This document shows positions 19,162 through 28,277 of a DNA stretch of 64,000 nt, one piece after another (the first letter of the stretch is position 1; each line of letters starts with the position of its first letter). Below the pieces are notes generated by a model, which saw only the letters and a list, made by a program, of their open reading frames with translations, did no database searches and was not told where the DNA came from. The stretch covers positions 899,839-963,838 of the forward strand of contig NZ_KQ034028.1 in assembly GCF_000970795.1 (NCBI RefSeq), in the 5' to 3' direction. Position numbers and translations under genes: made by a program. The stretch is from Bombilactobacillus mellifer (GTDB lineage Bacteria; Bacillota; Bacilli; Lactobacillales; Lactobacillaceae).

Positions 19162-20559
19162 TTAAAGAATATATTTAGCTAAATCACTGTCCGTTGTAAT
19201 CGAGGCTAATTTTTGATGAACGTATTCTTGGGTGATTGTAATTTCACCCATCTGCATATCCGGGGCTTCATACATGATGTCTTCCAACACTTTTTCCAAA
19301 ACCGTAGCCAAACGTCGTGCCCCAATATTTTGAGAATCACGATTAACTTGAAATGCAGTATGGGCAATTGCTTCAATAGATTCTTTAGTAAACGTTAATT
19401 TAATACCATCGCTACCGATCAAAGCTATATATTGTTTAACCAAAGCGTTACTTGGGGCCGTTAAAATATGAATAAAGTCTGCTTCGGTTAAATCATTTAA
19501 TTCTACACGAATTGGAAAGCGTCCTTGTAATTCGGCAATTAAATCACTGGGACTCGTTTCGGCAAAGGCTCCGGAACCAATAAATAAGATATGATCGGTC
19601 TTCACATTGCCATATTTCGTGCTGACATTGGATCCTTCCACGATGGGTAAAATATCCCGTTGCACGCCTTCACGCGACACTTCACCTGAAGTTTTTTTAT
19701 TGCCGGCTGTAATTTTATCAATTTCATCAATAAAAATAATGCCATCGTTTTCCGCACGCTGAATAGCTGCTTGATAAATTGCATCGTGATCAACTAATTT
19801 ACTCGATTCTTGTTCAATGAGCACTTCGCGCGCTTCACTGACAGGCATAGTTCGTTTGACTTTCTTTTTAGGAATTAAGGAGCCCATAGCACTATTGAGA
19901 TCAATCCCCATTTGCCCCATTAAGTCATTCATCGGGTTGATTTTATTAGTGTCTTCAACTTCAATCGTGACGTCTTGATCTTCCAATAATCCGCGATCCA
20001 ATTGTTCTTTTACACTTAAGCGTTGATCACGTACATCGTCGGTAACTTCTTCATTATCCTGCACAGGTGCCTCGCCACGATACATGGAATTCAACGCCGA
20101 CATCATTTCTTGAAAATTATTAACTTGCGGCTGCTGTTTAACTCCGGGGACTAATAATTTCACTAGCTTTTTATTGGCTGCGGTAGTAGCTTGTGCTCGC
20201 ACATCGCGATATTGAATATCTTCTTCCATCTTAACCGCGACATTGACCAAATCACGCACCATGGACTCCACATCGCGGCCCACATAACCTACTTCCGTAA
20301 ATTTTGTCGCTTCAACTTTTACAAAGGGGGCTTGAACTACTTTGGCCAACCGCCGGGCAATTTCTGTCTTACCAACACCAGTGGGACCAATCATCAGTAA
20401 ATTTTTGGGAGTGATTTCTTGTTGCATCGTATCGGATAATTGTGAACGGCGATAACGATTATAAAGTGCAATAGCAACAGCTCGTTTAGCCTCATCTTGT
20501 CCCACAATATATTTATTTAATTCACTCACTATTTGCTTGGGTGTCATTGGTTCGGCCAT
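19162..20559 (-). CDS. hslU: HslU, ATPase of the HslUV protease
   Basis: AAA+ unfoldase (ClpY) that feeds proteins into HslV. The Walker A motif is GPTGVGKTE, Walker B IIFIDEIDKI, with the HslU-specific opening MTPKQIVSELNKYIVGQDEAKRAVA, the pore GYVGRD and the C-terminal tail ending YIL that docks into HslV. Length 465 is normal. AAGGAGG lies inside the end of hslV, and the ATG shares one base with the hslV stop (TAATG), so translation is coupled. Confidence 0.96.
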   Translation of the reverse strand: MAEPMTPKQIVSELNKYIVGQDEAKRAVAIALYNRYRRSQLSDTMQQEITPKNLLMIGPTGVGKTEIARRLAKVVQAPFVKVEATKFTEVGYVGRDVESMVRDLVNVAVKMEEDIQYRDVRAQATTAANKKLVKLLVPGVKQQPQVNNFQEMMSALNSMYRGEAPVQDNEEVTDDVRDQRLSVKEQLDRGLLEDQDVTIEVEDTNKINPMNDLMGQMGIDLNSAMGSLIPKKKVKRTMPVSEAREVLIEQESSKLVDHDAIYQAAIQRAENDGIIFIDEIDKITAGNKKTSGEVSREGVQRDILPIVEGSNVSTKYGNVKTDHILFIGSGAFAETSPSDLIAELQGRFPIRVELNDLTEADFIHILTAPSNALVKQYIALIGSDGIKLTFTKESIEAIAHTAFQVNRDSQNIGARRLATVLEKVLEDIMYEAPDMQMGEITITQEYVHQKLASITTDSDLAKYIL

Positions 20560-21095
20560 TATTGAACCTCCTTGAGTTGATCCACCAAAATATCCTTGTT
20601 CGTAAAAATATCAATATCAGAAGCAATATTAATAGCTTCCTGAGCAATTTGAGTAGCTGTAAGACCTGAGTTATGACGAATCATGGCAATGGCGGCTGCT
20701 TGCGCAAAATTGCCTCCTGAACCAATTGCAATTACATCTTCATCAGGTTCAATGACCTCGCCGTTACCCGAGATTAATAACAAATCTTCCTGATTAAAGG
20801 CAATCATCATGGCTTCTAATTTTTGTAGTGTGGGATCTTTCCGCCAATCTTGAGCTAAAGCTACTGCAGCTCTTTTTAAATTACCCGCATAACTTTGTAA
20901 TTTTTTTTCTAACCAATCTTCCAGCGTAATCGCATCTGCAACGCCTCCAGCAAAGCCAATAACTACTTGGTCATCAAAAATCCGCCGTACTTTGTGGGCG
21001 GATGCCTTCATAATGGTTTTTTCCCCAGCCGTTACTTGACCATCACCGGCAATTGCAATTTCCTGGTTATAACGTACTGCACAAATTGTCGTCAT
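20559..21095 (-). CDS. hslV: HslV, proteolytic subunit of HslUV
   Basis: Proteasome-like threonine protease (ClpQ). After removal of the initiator Met, the N-terminal Thr-Thr-Ile exposes the catalytic residue. Family blocks are AIAGDGQVTAGEKTIMK and GFAGGVADA, and IAIGSGGNFAQAAA. The length of 178 residues is standard. The ATG follows GAGAGG at about 9 nt and lies 19 bp after the xerC stop. In Bacillus the order is topA-gid-codV-clpQ-clpY-codY; this cluster is the same core. Confidence 0.96.
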   Translation of the reverse strand: MTTICAVRYNQEIAIAGDGQVTAGEKTIMKASAHKVRRIFDDQVVIGFAGGVADAITLEDWLEKKLQSYAGNLKRAAVALAQDWRKDPTLQKLEAMMIAFNQEDLLLISGNGEVIEPDEDVIAIGSGGNFAQAAAIAMIRHNSGLTATQIAQEAINIASDIDIFTNKDILVDQLKEVQ

Positions 21096-21113
21096 CTAGT
21101 TTAAACCTCTCTT

Positions 21114-22019
21114 TTATTTAGCCCGCGGAAAATATTTGCGGTAATCCTGTTGTAAATGCTCCATAGTTAAATGCGTATAAATCTGGGTGGTAGATAAATT
21201 AGCATGCCCTAATAATTCTTGCACGGTTCGCAAATCAGCCCCATTAGTTAACATTTGCGTGGCAAAACTATGACGCAACATGTGGGGGTGAATTTTACCA
21301 TTTAAATGCGACCGTTCCAAAATTTTGTTTAAAAGATACTCAATTCCCCGACTAGTTAAGCGGTGCCCACGACTATTAACTAATAAATAGTCATGAGGAA
21401 GAACATTACCGAGCAGTTGCGGCCGCCCACTTTGCAAGTACTGTTTAAATGTTTTACGCAAATGCTGTCCTAAAGGCACATAGCGATCTTTTTTACCTTT
21501 TCCGTGAATTAAAATCACTCCTAAACTCCAATCAATTTGCGCAATTTTTAAATCACTAGCTTCACTAACGCGAATACCCGTATCATAGAGTAATTCCAGT
21601 AAGGCTTGATCTCTTTGTTGTAATGGACTATTGCCGGCTGTCGCAGGAAATAATTGATCAATTTCTTTTTGATATAAAAATTCTGGTAAAATACGTTGAT
21701 GATTCTGGAGTTGAATTAACTCTAAAGGATCCTGCTGAATTACTTGATTGCGCTTCAAATACTTGAAAAAACTGCGTAAACTCGACACTTTGCGTGCTAC
21801 CGTTTTTTCGGCATAATCTTTTTGAGCTAGCGTATCCAAATAATTTTCAATTACCCGCTGATCAACGTCAGTCCAGCTGTAATTCGCTGGCAACTGTGTG
21901 GCGAGAAATTTTTGAAATTCGCGCAGATCGGTATGATAGGCTTTTTGCGTATAAAGACTGTAATGGCGCTCAACGCGTAAATATTGTAAAAAATCAAGCA
22001 CAGCTTGTTGACCATCCAC
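21114..22019 (-). CDS. xerC: Tyrosine recombinase XerC
   Basis: One of the two recombinases that resolve chromosome dimers at dif. The N-terminal SAM-like DNA-binding domain covers about residues 5-90. Catalytic residues are all present: Arg in TGIRVSEA, Lys in HGKGKKDR, HMLRHSFA, GHANLSTTQ and Tyr in IYTH. The GTG at 22019 lies 5 nt after AGGTG and gives 301 residues; an in-frame TTG five codons earlier has no spacing for a ribosome site. Position between topA and hslV identifies it as the CodV ortholog. Confidence 0.93.
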   Translation of the reverse strand: MDGQQAVLDFLQYLRVERHYSLYTQKAYHTDLREFQKFLATQLPANYSWTDVDQRVIENYLDTLAQKDYAEKTVARKVSSLRSFFKYLKRNQVIQQDPLELIQLQNHQRILPEFLYQKEIDQLFPATAGNSPLQQRDQALLELLYDTGIRVSEASDLKIAQIDWSLGVILIHGKGKKDRYVPLGQHLRKTFKQYLQSGRPQLLGNVLPHDYLLVNSRGHRLTSRGIEYLLNKILERSHLNGKIHPHMLRHSFATQMLTNGADLRTVQELLGHANLSTTQIYTHLTMEHLQQDYRKYFPRAK

Positions 22020-22082
22020 ATGAGCACCTCGCAATCACTTCTTTACAATAACATACAGCAATAGGCTGCTACTTTGCAAAAA

Positions 22083-24194
22083 TTATTTTTGTACCGCTTC
22101 CTCATAGTCTCCGTTAGGACATACTACTTGACGGCCACCTTTAACTTTTTTCTCTACTAAATAGTGTTGATCTTTGGGACAATTTCTACCTACCGGCTTA
22201 TTCCAGTCCACAAATTCACATTCCGGATACCGCGAACAGCCATAAAATAATCGATTTTTCTTAGACTTACGTTCAACTACCTGCCCTTTTTGACACCGAG
22301 GACAAATCACGCCAATTTCTTTAGTGATCGCTTGCGTATGGCGACAATCAGGAAAACGGCTACAAGCATAAAACTTGCCGTAGCGTCCCAATTTGATAAC
22401 CATCGGTGCGCCACAGACTTCACAATCCATACCGGCCGGCTCGTCTTTAATTTGTAACTTTTCAATTTTTTGATCCGCCGCTACCAATTCTTTAGAAAAT
22501 GGTTGATAATATTTATCAACCACTGTCGTCCATTGTTCTTTACCCGCTTCTATTTCATCTAATTCTGTTTCTAATTGCGCTGTAAAATCTATATTCACAA
22601 TATCGGGAAAATATTTTTCAATTAGATTATCTACAATTTCCCCGAGCTCTGTCGGTTCAAAACTCCGGCCATTTAATTTGACATAATAGCGGCGTTGAAT
22701 GGTCTCAATAGTTGGGGAATAGGTGGAGGGCCGGCCAACACCATTTTCTTCCAAAGCTTTGACTAACGTAGCTTCCGTGTAGCGAGCAGGTGGTTGGGTA
22801 AAATGTTGTTCCGGATCAGTATCTAACAAATGGACCGCTTGCCCTTCTTTTAAATCCGGTAAGATATTATCCGGAGTTTTCTGATCATCTTGATATAATT
22901 TTAAGAAACCATCAAATTTAATTTTGGAACCGCTGGCTCGAAATTGTACCTCTTGTTGTTCCAATTGCACACTCATTGTATCCAGGATTGCCGGGGCCAT
23001 TTCGCTCGCTAAAAAGCGGGCCCAAATCAAATTATACAAACGATATTGATCCCGCGATAACACAGACTTTAATGATTCCGGTGTTCTTTGTACAGAAGTT
23101 GGTCGAATGGCTTCATGAGCATCTTGAGCGCCTTCCGGATTTTTAGTAGCATGAACTTTTCTCACGGTATATTGCGAACCAAATTCAGTTTGTAAAAAGT
23201 CCGTGGCTTCATGTTGCGCAACTTGAGAAATCCGTGTAGAGTCTGTGCGCATGTAAGTAATTAACCCTACACTGCCTTGTTTAGCTCCTAAATTAATACC
23301 TTCATACAATTGCTGTGCTAACATCATCGTTTTGCGAGTTTTAAAATTCAACTTACGATTGGCTTCCTGTTGTAAGGAACTCGTAGTAAAAGGTGCTGCG
23401 GGATAGCGTTTGCGTTCTTTACGTGTTACTTTCGTAATAGTGAACGGCTCTTGACGTTGTATTTTCTGTAAAATAGCTTGCACAGCTGATTGGGAATTTA
23501 ATTTTTGTTTTTTACCTTTAGAACCGTAAAAATTGGCTGCAAATTTTTGTTTCTTGTTCGCAGATTCTTGAAAATGGGCAGCAATCGTCCAGTATTCTTC
23601 CGGTTTAAAGTTCTTAATCGCTTTTTCGCGCGCAATTACCAGTTTTAAGGCAATCGATTGCACACGACCTGCACTTAATCCTTTTTTAACTTTTTGCCAT
23701 AAAATTGGACTTAAAGAATATCCGACTAATCGATCTAAAATCCGCCGGGCCTGCTGCGCATTCACGAGGTTCATGTTCACTGTGCGGGGACTTTTGAAAG
23801 AATTTTTAACCGCATCTTTCGTAATTTCATTAAAAACCACACGATTTTTATCGGTCAAACTCAAATCTAATAAATGTGCGACATGCCAAGCAATAGCCTC
23901 ACCTTCACGATCCGGATCGGCAGCTAAATAAATCTGCTTGGCTTTCTTGGCTTCTTTTTTCAGGGTTTTAATGGTGTCCCCTTTGCCTCGAATCGAAATA
24001 TAAGTGGGCTCATAATTATTTTCAATATCTACACCCATGCGACTTTTGGGTAAATCACGAATATGGCCTTTGCTAGCAAGCACTTTGTAGCTGCGACCTA
24101 AATATTTTTCAATCGTTTTCGCTTTTGCCGGTGATTCCACAATCACCAAATTTTTTTTGGCGGGTTTGCGCTTCTTTGTTTTTGAGCCTGTCAA
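22083..24194 (-). CDS. topA: DNA topoisomerase I
   Basis: Type IA topoisomerase that relaxes negative supercoils. The TOPRIM domain has [25 protein letters not shown] and [11 protein letters not shown]; the active site is Tyr in [14 protein letters not shown]. The C-terminus has two intact four-cysteine fingers (CEVCG..CSRFPDC and CPRCQ..CSRYPEC), while a third repeat keeps only two cysteines (CPKDQ and CPNGD). The TTG at 24194 lies 7 nt after GGAG and gives 703 residues; the longer reading from an upstream TTG spans that site. Between it and xerC there is no trmFO (gid) gene. Confidence 0.95.
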   Translation of the reverse strand: MTGSKTKKRKPAKKNLVIVESPAKAKTIEKYLGRSYKVLASKGHIRDLPKSRMGVDIENNYEPTYISIRGKGDTIKTLKKEAKKAKQIYLAADPDREGEAIAWHVAHLLDLSLTDKNRVVFNEITKDAVKNSFKSPRTVNMNLVNAQQARRILDRLVGYSLSPILWQKVKKGLSAGRVQSIALKLVIAREKAIKNFKPEEYWTIAAHFQESANKKQKFAANFYGSKGKKQKLNSQSAVQAILQKIQRQEPFTITKVTRKERKRYPAAPFTTSSLQQEANRKLNFKTRKTMMLAQQLYEGINLGAKQGSVGLITYMRTDSTRISQVAQHEATDFLQTEFGSQYTVRKVHATKNPEGAQDAHEAIRPTSVQRTPESLKSVLSRDQYRLYNLIWARFLASEMAPAILDTMSVQLEQQEVQFRASGSKIKFDGFLKLYQDDQKTPDNILPDLKEGQAVHLLDTDPEQHFTQPPARYTEATLVKALEENGVGRPSTYSPTIETIQRRYYVKLNGRSFEPTELGEIVDNLIEKYFPDIVNIDFTAQLETELDEIEAGKEQWTTVVDKYYQPFSKELVAADQKIEKLQIKDEPAGMDCEVCGAPMVIKLGRYGKFYACSRFPDCRHTQAITKEIGVICPRCQKGQVVERKSKKNRLFYGCSRYPECEFVDWNKPVGRNCPKDQHYLVEKKVKGGRQVVCPNGDYEEAVQK

Positions 24195-24254
24195 ACAAAA
24201 GCTCCTTTCCTTTATCAAGTCGCTTCACATGATATGCTAGTAATTTCCCGTTTG

Positions 24255-25103
24255 TCAAATCTTTTTATTATTTTTTAATTCTAAAACTAAATCATGGGCA
24301 TTTAAGTAAGGTTGCGCTCCTGCAGCAATTAATTGATTACAACCAACCGATAATGGATCATTAATCGGTCCGGGAGCCGCCCAAACATTACGATTTTCTT
24401 GTAAGGCTAATTCTGCAGTAATTAAAGATCCACTTTTTTGCCGGGCTTGGGTGATAACTAACGTGTCACATAATCCTGCAATGATCCGATTTCGTTGTGG
24501 AAATTGAAAACGTCGGGGAGGAGTATTTACCGGATATTCACTGATGACCAATCCCAGCCTTTGGATGGTTTGCTGTAATATTCGATTGTCGGTTGGATAA
24601 GCATAATCCAAAGAATTTCCCAGCACTGCCACCGTCATTCCTTGATTGAATAAAGTCTCCCGGTGACAGCAGGCATCAGCGCCTTGAGCCAATCCGCTAA
24701 CCGTCGTAATAGTCTGTTTGACTAAGGTTGGTACTAAACTTTGAACAATTTGATCACTATAGTGCGAGCAACGTCGGGCTCCTACGATGGCGACCATGGG
24801 AGTTTTTAATAATTCGATTTGTCCTTGATAATATAAAATCGCCGGCGGATTATAAATTTGACGTAACTTTTCAGGATAGAGCGGCTCAGTTAACGTCACA
24901 TATTTCATGGAAGTTTCCATAGGTTGGTTCAAACGTTGCCAAAATATCGTTCGCCGATTTTCATGTAAATGTTCGGCCACCCATTCAAAAATTTGCGTGT
25001 GGTTGCGCGGTTCTTTGAAAAAGTGCCGACAAGTTTGCAAAATTAATCGATTGCTCACAACACGTGTTTGAGATAGTTGAAAAATTAATTGCCGTATTTG
25101 CAT
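24255..25103 (-). CDS. dprA: DNA processing protein DprA
   Basis: Single-strand DNA-binding protein that loads RecA on incoming DNA during transformation. The Rossmann-like core shows AIVGARRCSHYSD, TVSGLAQGADACCHRETL, AVLGNSLDYAYPTDNR and SEYPVNTPPRRFQFPQRNRIIAGL. The length of 282 residues is usual for the short form without the winged-helix tail. The ATG follows CAGGTG. It sits between rnhB and topA in the usual order. Its presence alone does not prove natural competence. Confidence 0.94.
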   Translation of the reverse strand: MQIRQLIFQLSQTRVVSNRLILQTCRHFFKEPRNHTQIFEWVAEHLHENRRTIFWQRLNQPMETSMKYVTLTEPLYPEKLRQIYNPPAILYYQGQIELLKTPMVAIVGARRCSHYSDQIVQSLVPTLVKQTITTVSGLAQGADACCHRETLFNQGMTVAVLGNSLDYAYPTDNRILQQTIQRLGLVISEYPVNTPPRRFQFPQRNRIIAGLCDTLVITQARQKSGSLITAELALQENRNVWAAPGPINDPLSVGCNQLIAAGAQPYLNAHDLVLELKNNKKI

Positions 25104-25137
25104 TAAAAATCACCTGCTTTTTTTATAATTACGCAGG

Positions 25138-25911
25138 CTATTGATAATAATCTTTAATAGGCGCAAAACTTTTTCGATGTAACGGACAAGGGCCAAATTC
25201 TTTTAAGGCCGTCAGATGCTGGGCGGTGCCATAACCAAAATTTTGATCAAATCGATATTGAGGATAAATTTGAGCATAGGTGCTCATGAGCGCATCACGA
25301 TACACTTTTGCAACAATACTGGCGGCTCCAATCGAAACACTGCGGGCGTCACCTTTAATTAACTTAGTTTGCGGAATGTCAAGAGGAATAATCATAGCAT
25401 CCACCAGCAAATGTTGTGGCGACATCCATAAATGCTTGACAGCTTGAGCCATTGTTAATTCAGTAGCATGATAAATGTTTTCCTGATCGATTAATTGAAC
25501 TGATCCCACAGCTACACTAACGGCTATTGCCTGATGCACAATGTTTTGGTACAAACGACGCCGCTGGGTTGCACTAAGTACTTTCGAATCGTTAATGCCC
25601 AAAATAACCTGTTGCGGTTTTAAAATGACTGCCGCCGTTACCACTGGACCGGCTAGGGGTCCCCGCCCCACTTCATCAATGCCGGCTACTAATTTTTGCT
25701 GCTGCCAAAAAGATTCTTCAAATTGGCAACGTCGTTGAAAGTCTTGTTGCAATTGCTGCTGGCGACGTAATCGTTTTTGATGTTGTTGGACCAAATAACG
25801 GACTCCCTTGCGAGAATCAGTTTGTAATATATGCCAGTCAGCGGCTTGTAATTGCTGCTGTTGAATAGCGGCTTTAATTTGTGGGATACTTTGATGTTTC
25901 CATTCAATCAT
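25138..25911 (-). CDS. rnhB: Ribonuclease HII
   Basis: Removes RNA primers and single ribonucleotides from DNA. Catalytic motifs are GIDEVGRGPLAGPVV (about residues 79-93), the Asp of VDAMIIP and the KGDARSVSIGAASIVAKVYRD block. Length 257 includes an N-terminal extension very rich in glutamine and arginine (about residues 15-75). The ATG overlaps the rbgA stop by 8 bp (ATGATTGA), so the two are translationally coupled. Confidence 0.95.
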   Translation of the reverse strand: MIEWKHQSIPQIKAAIQQQQLQAADWHILQTDSRKGVRYLVQQHQKRLRRQQQLQQDFQRRCQFEESFWQQQKLVAGIDEVGRGPLAGPVVTAAVILKPQQVILGINDSKVLSATQRRRLYQNIVHQAIAVSVAVGSVQLIDQENIYHATELTMAQAVKHLWMSPQHLLVDAMIIPLDIPQTKLIKGDARSVSIGAASIVAKVYRDALMSTYAQIYPQYRFDQNFGYGTAQHLTALKEFGPCPLHRKSFAPIKDYYQ

Positions 25912-26752
25912 TGGCAGTTACCCGATCTAAAGTAAAGCGTCCCCAAGAACCTTGGCGAACGGCCTGAACAATTTGACGAGCTTGTTGATCGATATCTCCA
26001 GCAGCCTCATTAGTCGCAGTTATTTTTTCAAACATCAAATTTAAATTGGGATTTAACTCCGTTGCCGATAAATGATATCGTGCCTCTAAAATCTGTGGGT
26101 AATATTGAACCCAAAAGCCCCAGGCAAAATTAGCCAAGTCCAGACTGCTTAACAGACTATCTTTAATTGCTCCAGATAAGGCCAGTTTTATGGCTACTTC
26201 TTGATCATCAATTTTCGGCCATAAAACGCCGGGAGTATCTAAAACGTCTAAATAATGGGATGTATGAATCCAATTTTGATTTTTAGTAACTCCGGGACGA
26301 TTACCGGTTACTGCAATCTTTTTACCTGCTAATTTATTTAAAATAGTGGACTTACCAACATTAGGAATCCCCAAGCACATTGCGCGGATCGTATAATTTT
26401 TAACTCCACTAGCTTGGTACTTAGTAATTTTAGTTGCTAATCGCTCTTGAATAGCAGTCAGAATCATCGGCAAATGGGCTTGATGCTGTGCATCTATCAC
26501 GACTATTGGTTGTTGGCGGCGATGATAATAAGCTTGCCATTGTTGGGTGATTTTCGGATCTGCTAAGTCACTCTTGTTCAAAATAATTATTTTAGGCTTA
26601 TTGCCAATAATTTGATCTAATAAAGGATTGCGTGATGATTGCGGTAAACGGGCATCACGAATCTCCAAAACAATATCTACTAATTTTAAACGCGCTTGAA
26701 TTTGATTTTTAGCCTTGTTCATGTGGCCGGGATACCATTGAATGACTGTCAT
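25904..26752 (-). CDS. rbgA: Ribosome biogenesis GTPase RbgA (YlqF)
   Basis: Circularly permuted GTPase needed for late assembly of the 50S subunit. The G motifs occur in permuted order: NKSD (G4), then the DA motif (G5), GIPNVGKST (G1) and DTPG (G3). The N-terminus IQWYPGHMNKAK is diagnostic. Length 282 is normal. First gene of rbgA-rnhB-dprA-topA-xerC-hslVU. The ATG follows AAAGGA, and the leader can form a 10-bp hairpin. Confidence 0.95.
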   Translation of the reverse strand: MTVIQWYPGHMNKAKNQIQARLKLVDIVLEIRDARLPQSSRNPLLDQIIGNKPKIIILNKSDLADPKITQQWQAYYHRRQQPIVVIDAQHQAHLPMILTAIQERLATKITKYQASGVKNYTIRAMCLGIPNVGKSTILNKLAGKKIAVTGNRPGVTKNQNWIHTSHYLDVLDTPGVLWPKIDDQEVAIKLALSGAIKDSLLSSLDLANFAWGFWVQYYPQILEARYHLSATELNPNLNLMFEKITATNEAAGDIDQQARQIVQAVRQGSWGRFTLDRVTAND

Positions 26753-26785
26753 ATTATGTCCTTTCTCAAAGTCCAGTTTGAAGCC

Positions 26786-26808
26786 GCTTTAAAAACATTT
26801 TTTAAAGC
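26786..26808 (-). promoter_or_regulatory. Hairpin in the rbgA leader
   Basis: GCTTTAAAAA (26786-26795) and TTTTTAAAGC (26799-26808) form a perfect 10-bp stem around a 3-nt loop, 34 bp upstream of the rbgA ATG. A second small stem (TCAAA/TTTGA) follows next to the ribosome-binding site. There is no terminal T-run, so a leader structure is more likely than a terminator. Confidence 0.5.
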
Positions 26809-27421
26809 TCTTCAAGTTATTTGCTTATACTCAACTATTGGATTGCAAAAATGTTGCTGGTCTAATCTGTTTTTCCAAGAATTCACTTTCACCAATTAGC
26901 GAGGTCGAGATTCAATTAAAATAACTCTTACATATTATATAATTCATGCAATAAAAACCATTTAATCCAAGTATAAAGTTTTTTACTTAGTTCAGTAATT
27001 TTCTGAAAAATTGGCAACTGCGCCCTTTAATCTTTTCATTAATTGGGTACAGCTTCATGCTGATTCCATCATCGGGCATGCTAAATTAAATTATATATGA
27101 TGAGCTGTCATTTTCATAAAGGAAAATAACAAGGAAAATATCTTGGCTCTTCAAAATTAATTTTTTGACAAAAGTTTATTCACCGCTTCTCAGCGATTTT
27201 AAAAAAATTTTTTGCCTATTTCAGAGCATCAAACTCTAAAAAAAAACAAAACACTAAATAACAGTCAAAACTTTTCACTGTTAATATAGTGTTTTCCCTT
27301 TTTCTGACATAAATAATCTTTATAACATTCAAAGAGTTATTATCTACAAATTAGATCGTTAGGCCGTTTATCAACGTATATTTCCTTTAACTAATAATTC
27401 TTTGTCATTCCGCAAAGTTCA
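26809..27421. other. Long non-coding region between rbgA and the TSUP gene
   Basis: About 610 bp, strongly AT-rich, with no credible open frame on either strand. The left part must carry the rbgA operon promoter (a TATAAT occurs on the minus strand near 26936-26941, without a convincing -35). The right part contains a strong hairpin terminator. No riboswitch or known RNA was recognised. Confidence 0.5.
27248..27295 (-). terminator. Terminator of the TSUP gene
   Basis: AAAACACTA (27248-27256) pairs with TAGTGTTTT (27287-27295), with an inner stem ACAGT/ACTGT. On the minus strand it is followed by TTTTGTTTTTTTT. It lies 127 bp past the TSUP stop. Confidence 0.85.
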
Positions 27422-28171
27422 TTAAAGCAGCGACTTAGCACCCAACACAATGAGTAAAATTGCTATTGTCGGTTTCATATACTGAGTAATTTTGGTTTTA
27501 GCCAAAATCTGCGCTAGTTTGGGAGCAATAAAAGCTCCGGCAATAGCTCCTGCCATTAAAGGTAAAGCAGCCACCCAGTCTACTCGTCCACTAGCAATAT
27601 GGAATAAAGCACCGGTTATCGTCATAAAAACTAAAACATAAATGGAAGTGGCGGTAGCTTGGAAGTCCTGTAAGCCTAATAAAAATAATCCGGCAATAAT
27701 TACCGCTCCTCCACTCATGCCGGCCACGCCGACCATTAAACCAGCTAACAGGCCATATAATGCAGCCTCCAAATGAGCCGAGCGCATTTTTTTAACAGTG
27801 GAAGCTGATTTAACTTGTTTTTGTAATAACATATGGATTCCTAATAGCACCAAAATAATGCCAATCAACAGTTGATATATTTTCGCTGGAATATATTTGG
27901 AAACTAAAGAACCAATCACGACCACCGGAATTGCTGTCAATAACATCTGGTTACCAATTTTAGTATTAATTTGACCTTGACGATAGTAGTTAAAAGCGCC
28001 CACAATTAATGATGGTAAAGCAGTTACTAGCGAAGTTGAAGAAGCCACGGCTGCATTTAAGCCAAACACACTGGTCAAAATTGCAAGATAAATAGCTGCT
28101 CCACCGCCACCAAAAAGGATTACCAATGTTCCTATTAATAATCCAATTACTGTTAACCAAAAAATAGTCAT
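27422..28171 (-). CDS. TSUP (TauE/SafE, DUF81) family membrane transporter
   Basis: A 249-residue membrane protein with about eight helices and two internal halves, each with a Gly/Ser-rich turn (GGGGAAIYLA; GVAGMSGGAVIIAG) followed by an SLVTALPSL-type or SIYVLVFMT-type helix, typical of TSUP proteins. Members export or import sulfite, sulfoacetate or other small organic anions; the substrate is not readable here. It is transcribed divergently from a TetR regulator, with an operator over its -10 box, so it is probably induced by the compound it transports. Confidence 0.88.
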   Translation of the reverse strand: MTIFWLTVIGLLIGTLVILFGGGGAAIYLAILTSVFGLNAAVASSTSLVTALPSLIVGAFNYYRQGQINTKIGNQMLLTAIPVVVIGSLVSKYIPAKIYQLLIGIILVLLGIHMLLQKQVKSASTVKKMRSAHLEAALYGLLAGLMVGVAGMSGGAVIIAGLFLLGLQDFQATATSIYVLVFMTITGALFHIASGRVDWVAALPLMAGAIAGAFIAPKLAQILAKTKITQYMKPTIAILLIVLGAKSLL

Positions 28172-28225
28172 TGCTTCACCTTCAATGCTTTTAGATATAG
28201 CCGTTGGTTATGTTATAGTTACAAT

Positions 28226-28244
28226 TTGTAATTATAAATTACAA
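28226..28244. promoter_or_regulatory. TetR-type operator
   Basis: TTGTAATT-ATA-AATTACAA is a perfect 19-bp palindrome in the divergent region between the TSUP gene and the TetR gene. It covers the -10 box of the TSUP promoter, so a bound dimer would block it. Confidence 0.8.
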
Positions 28245-28258
28245 GATGTAAAAGTCAA
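28231..28258 (-). promoter_or_regulatory. Promoter of the TSUP gene
   Basis: Minus-strand TTGACT (28258-28253) and TATAAT (28236-28231) with a 16-bp spacer. The -10 box is inside the palindrome. Confidence 0.75.
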
Positions 28259-28277
28259 GTTACTCAAGGAGTTTAAC

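Noticed and set aside
26696-26899. 67-residue plus-strand frame upstream of rbgA
   Set aside because: It begins inside rbgA on the opposite strand and covers the rbgA leader hairpin; no ribosome site.
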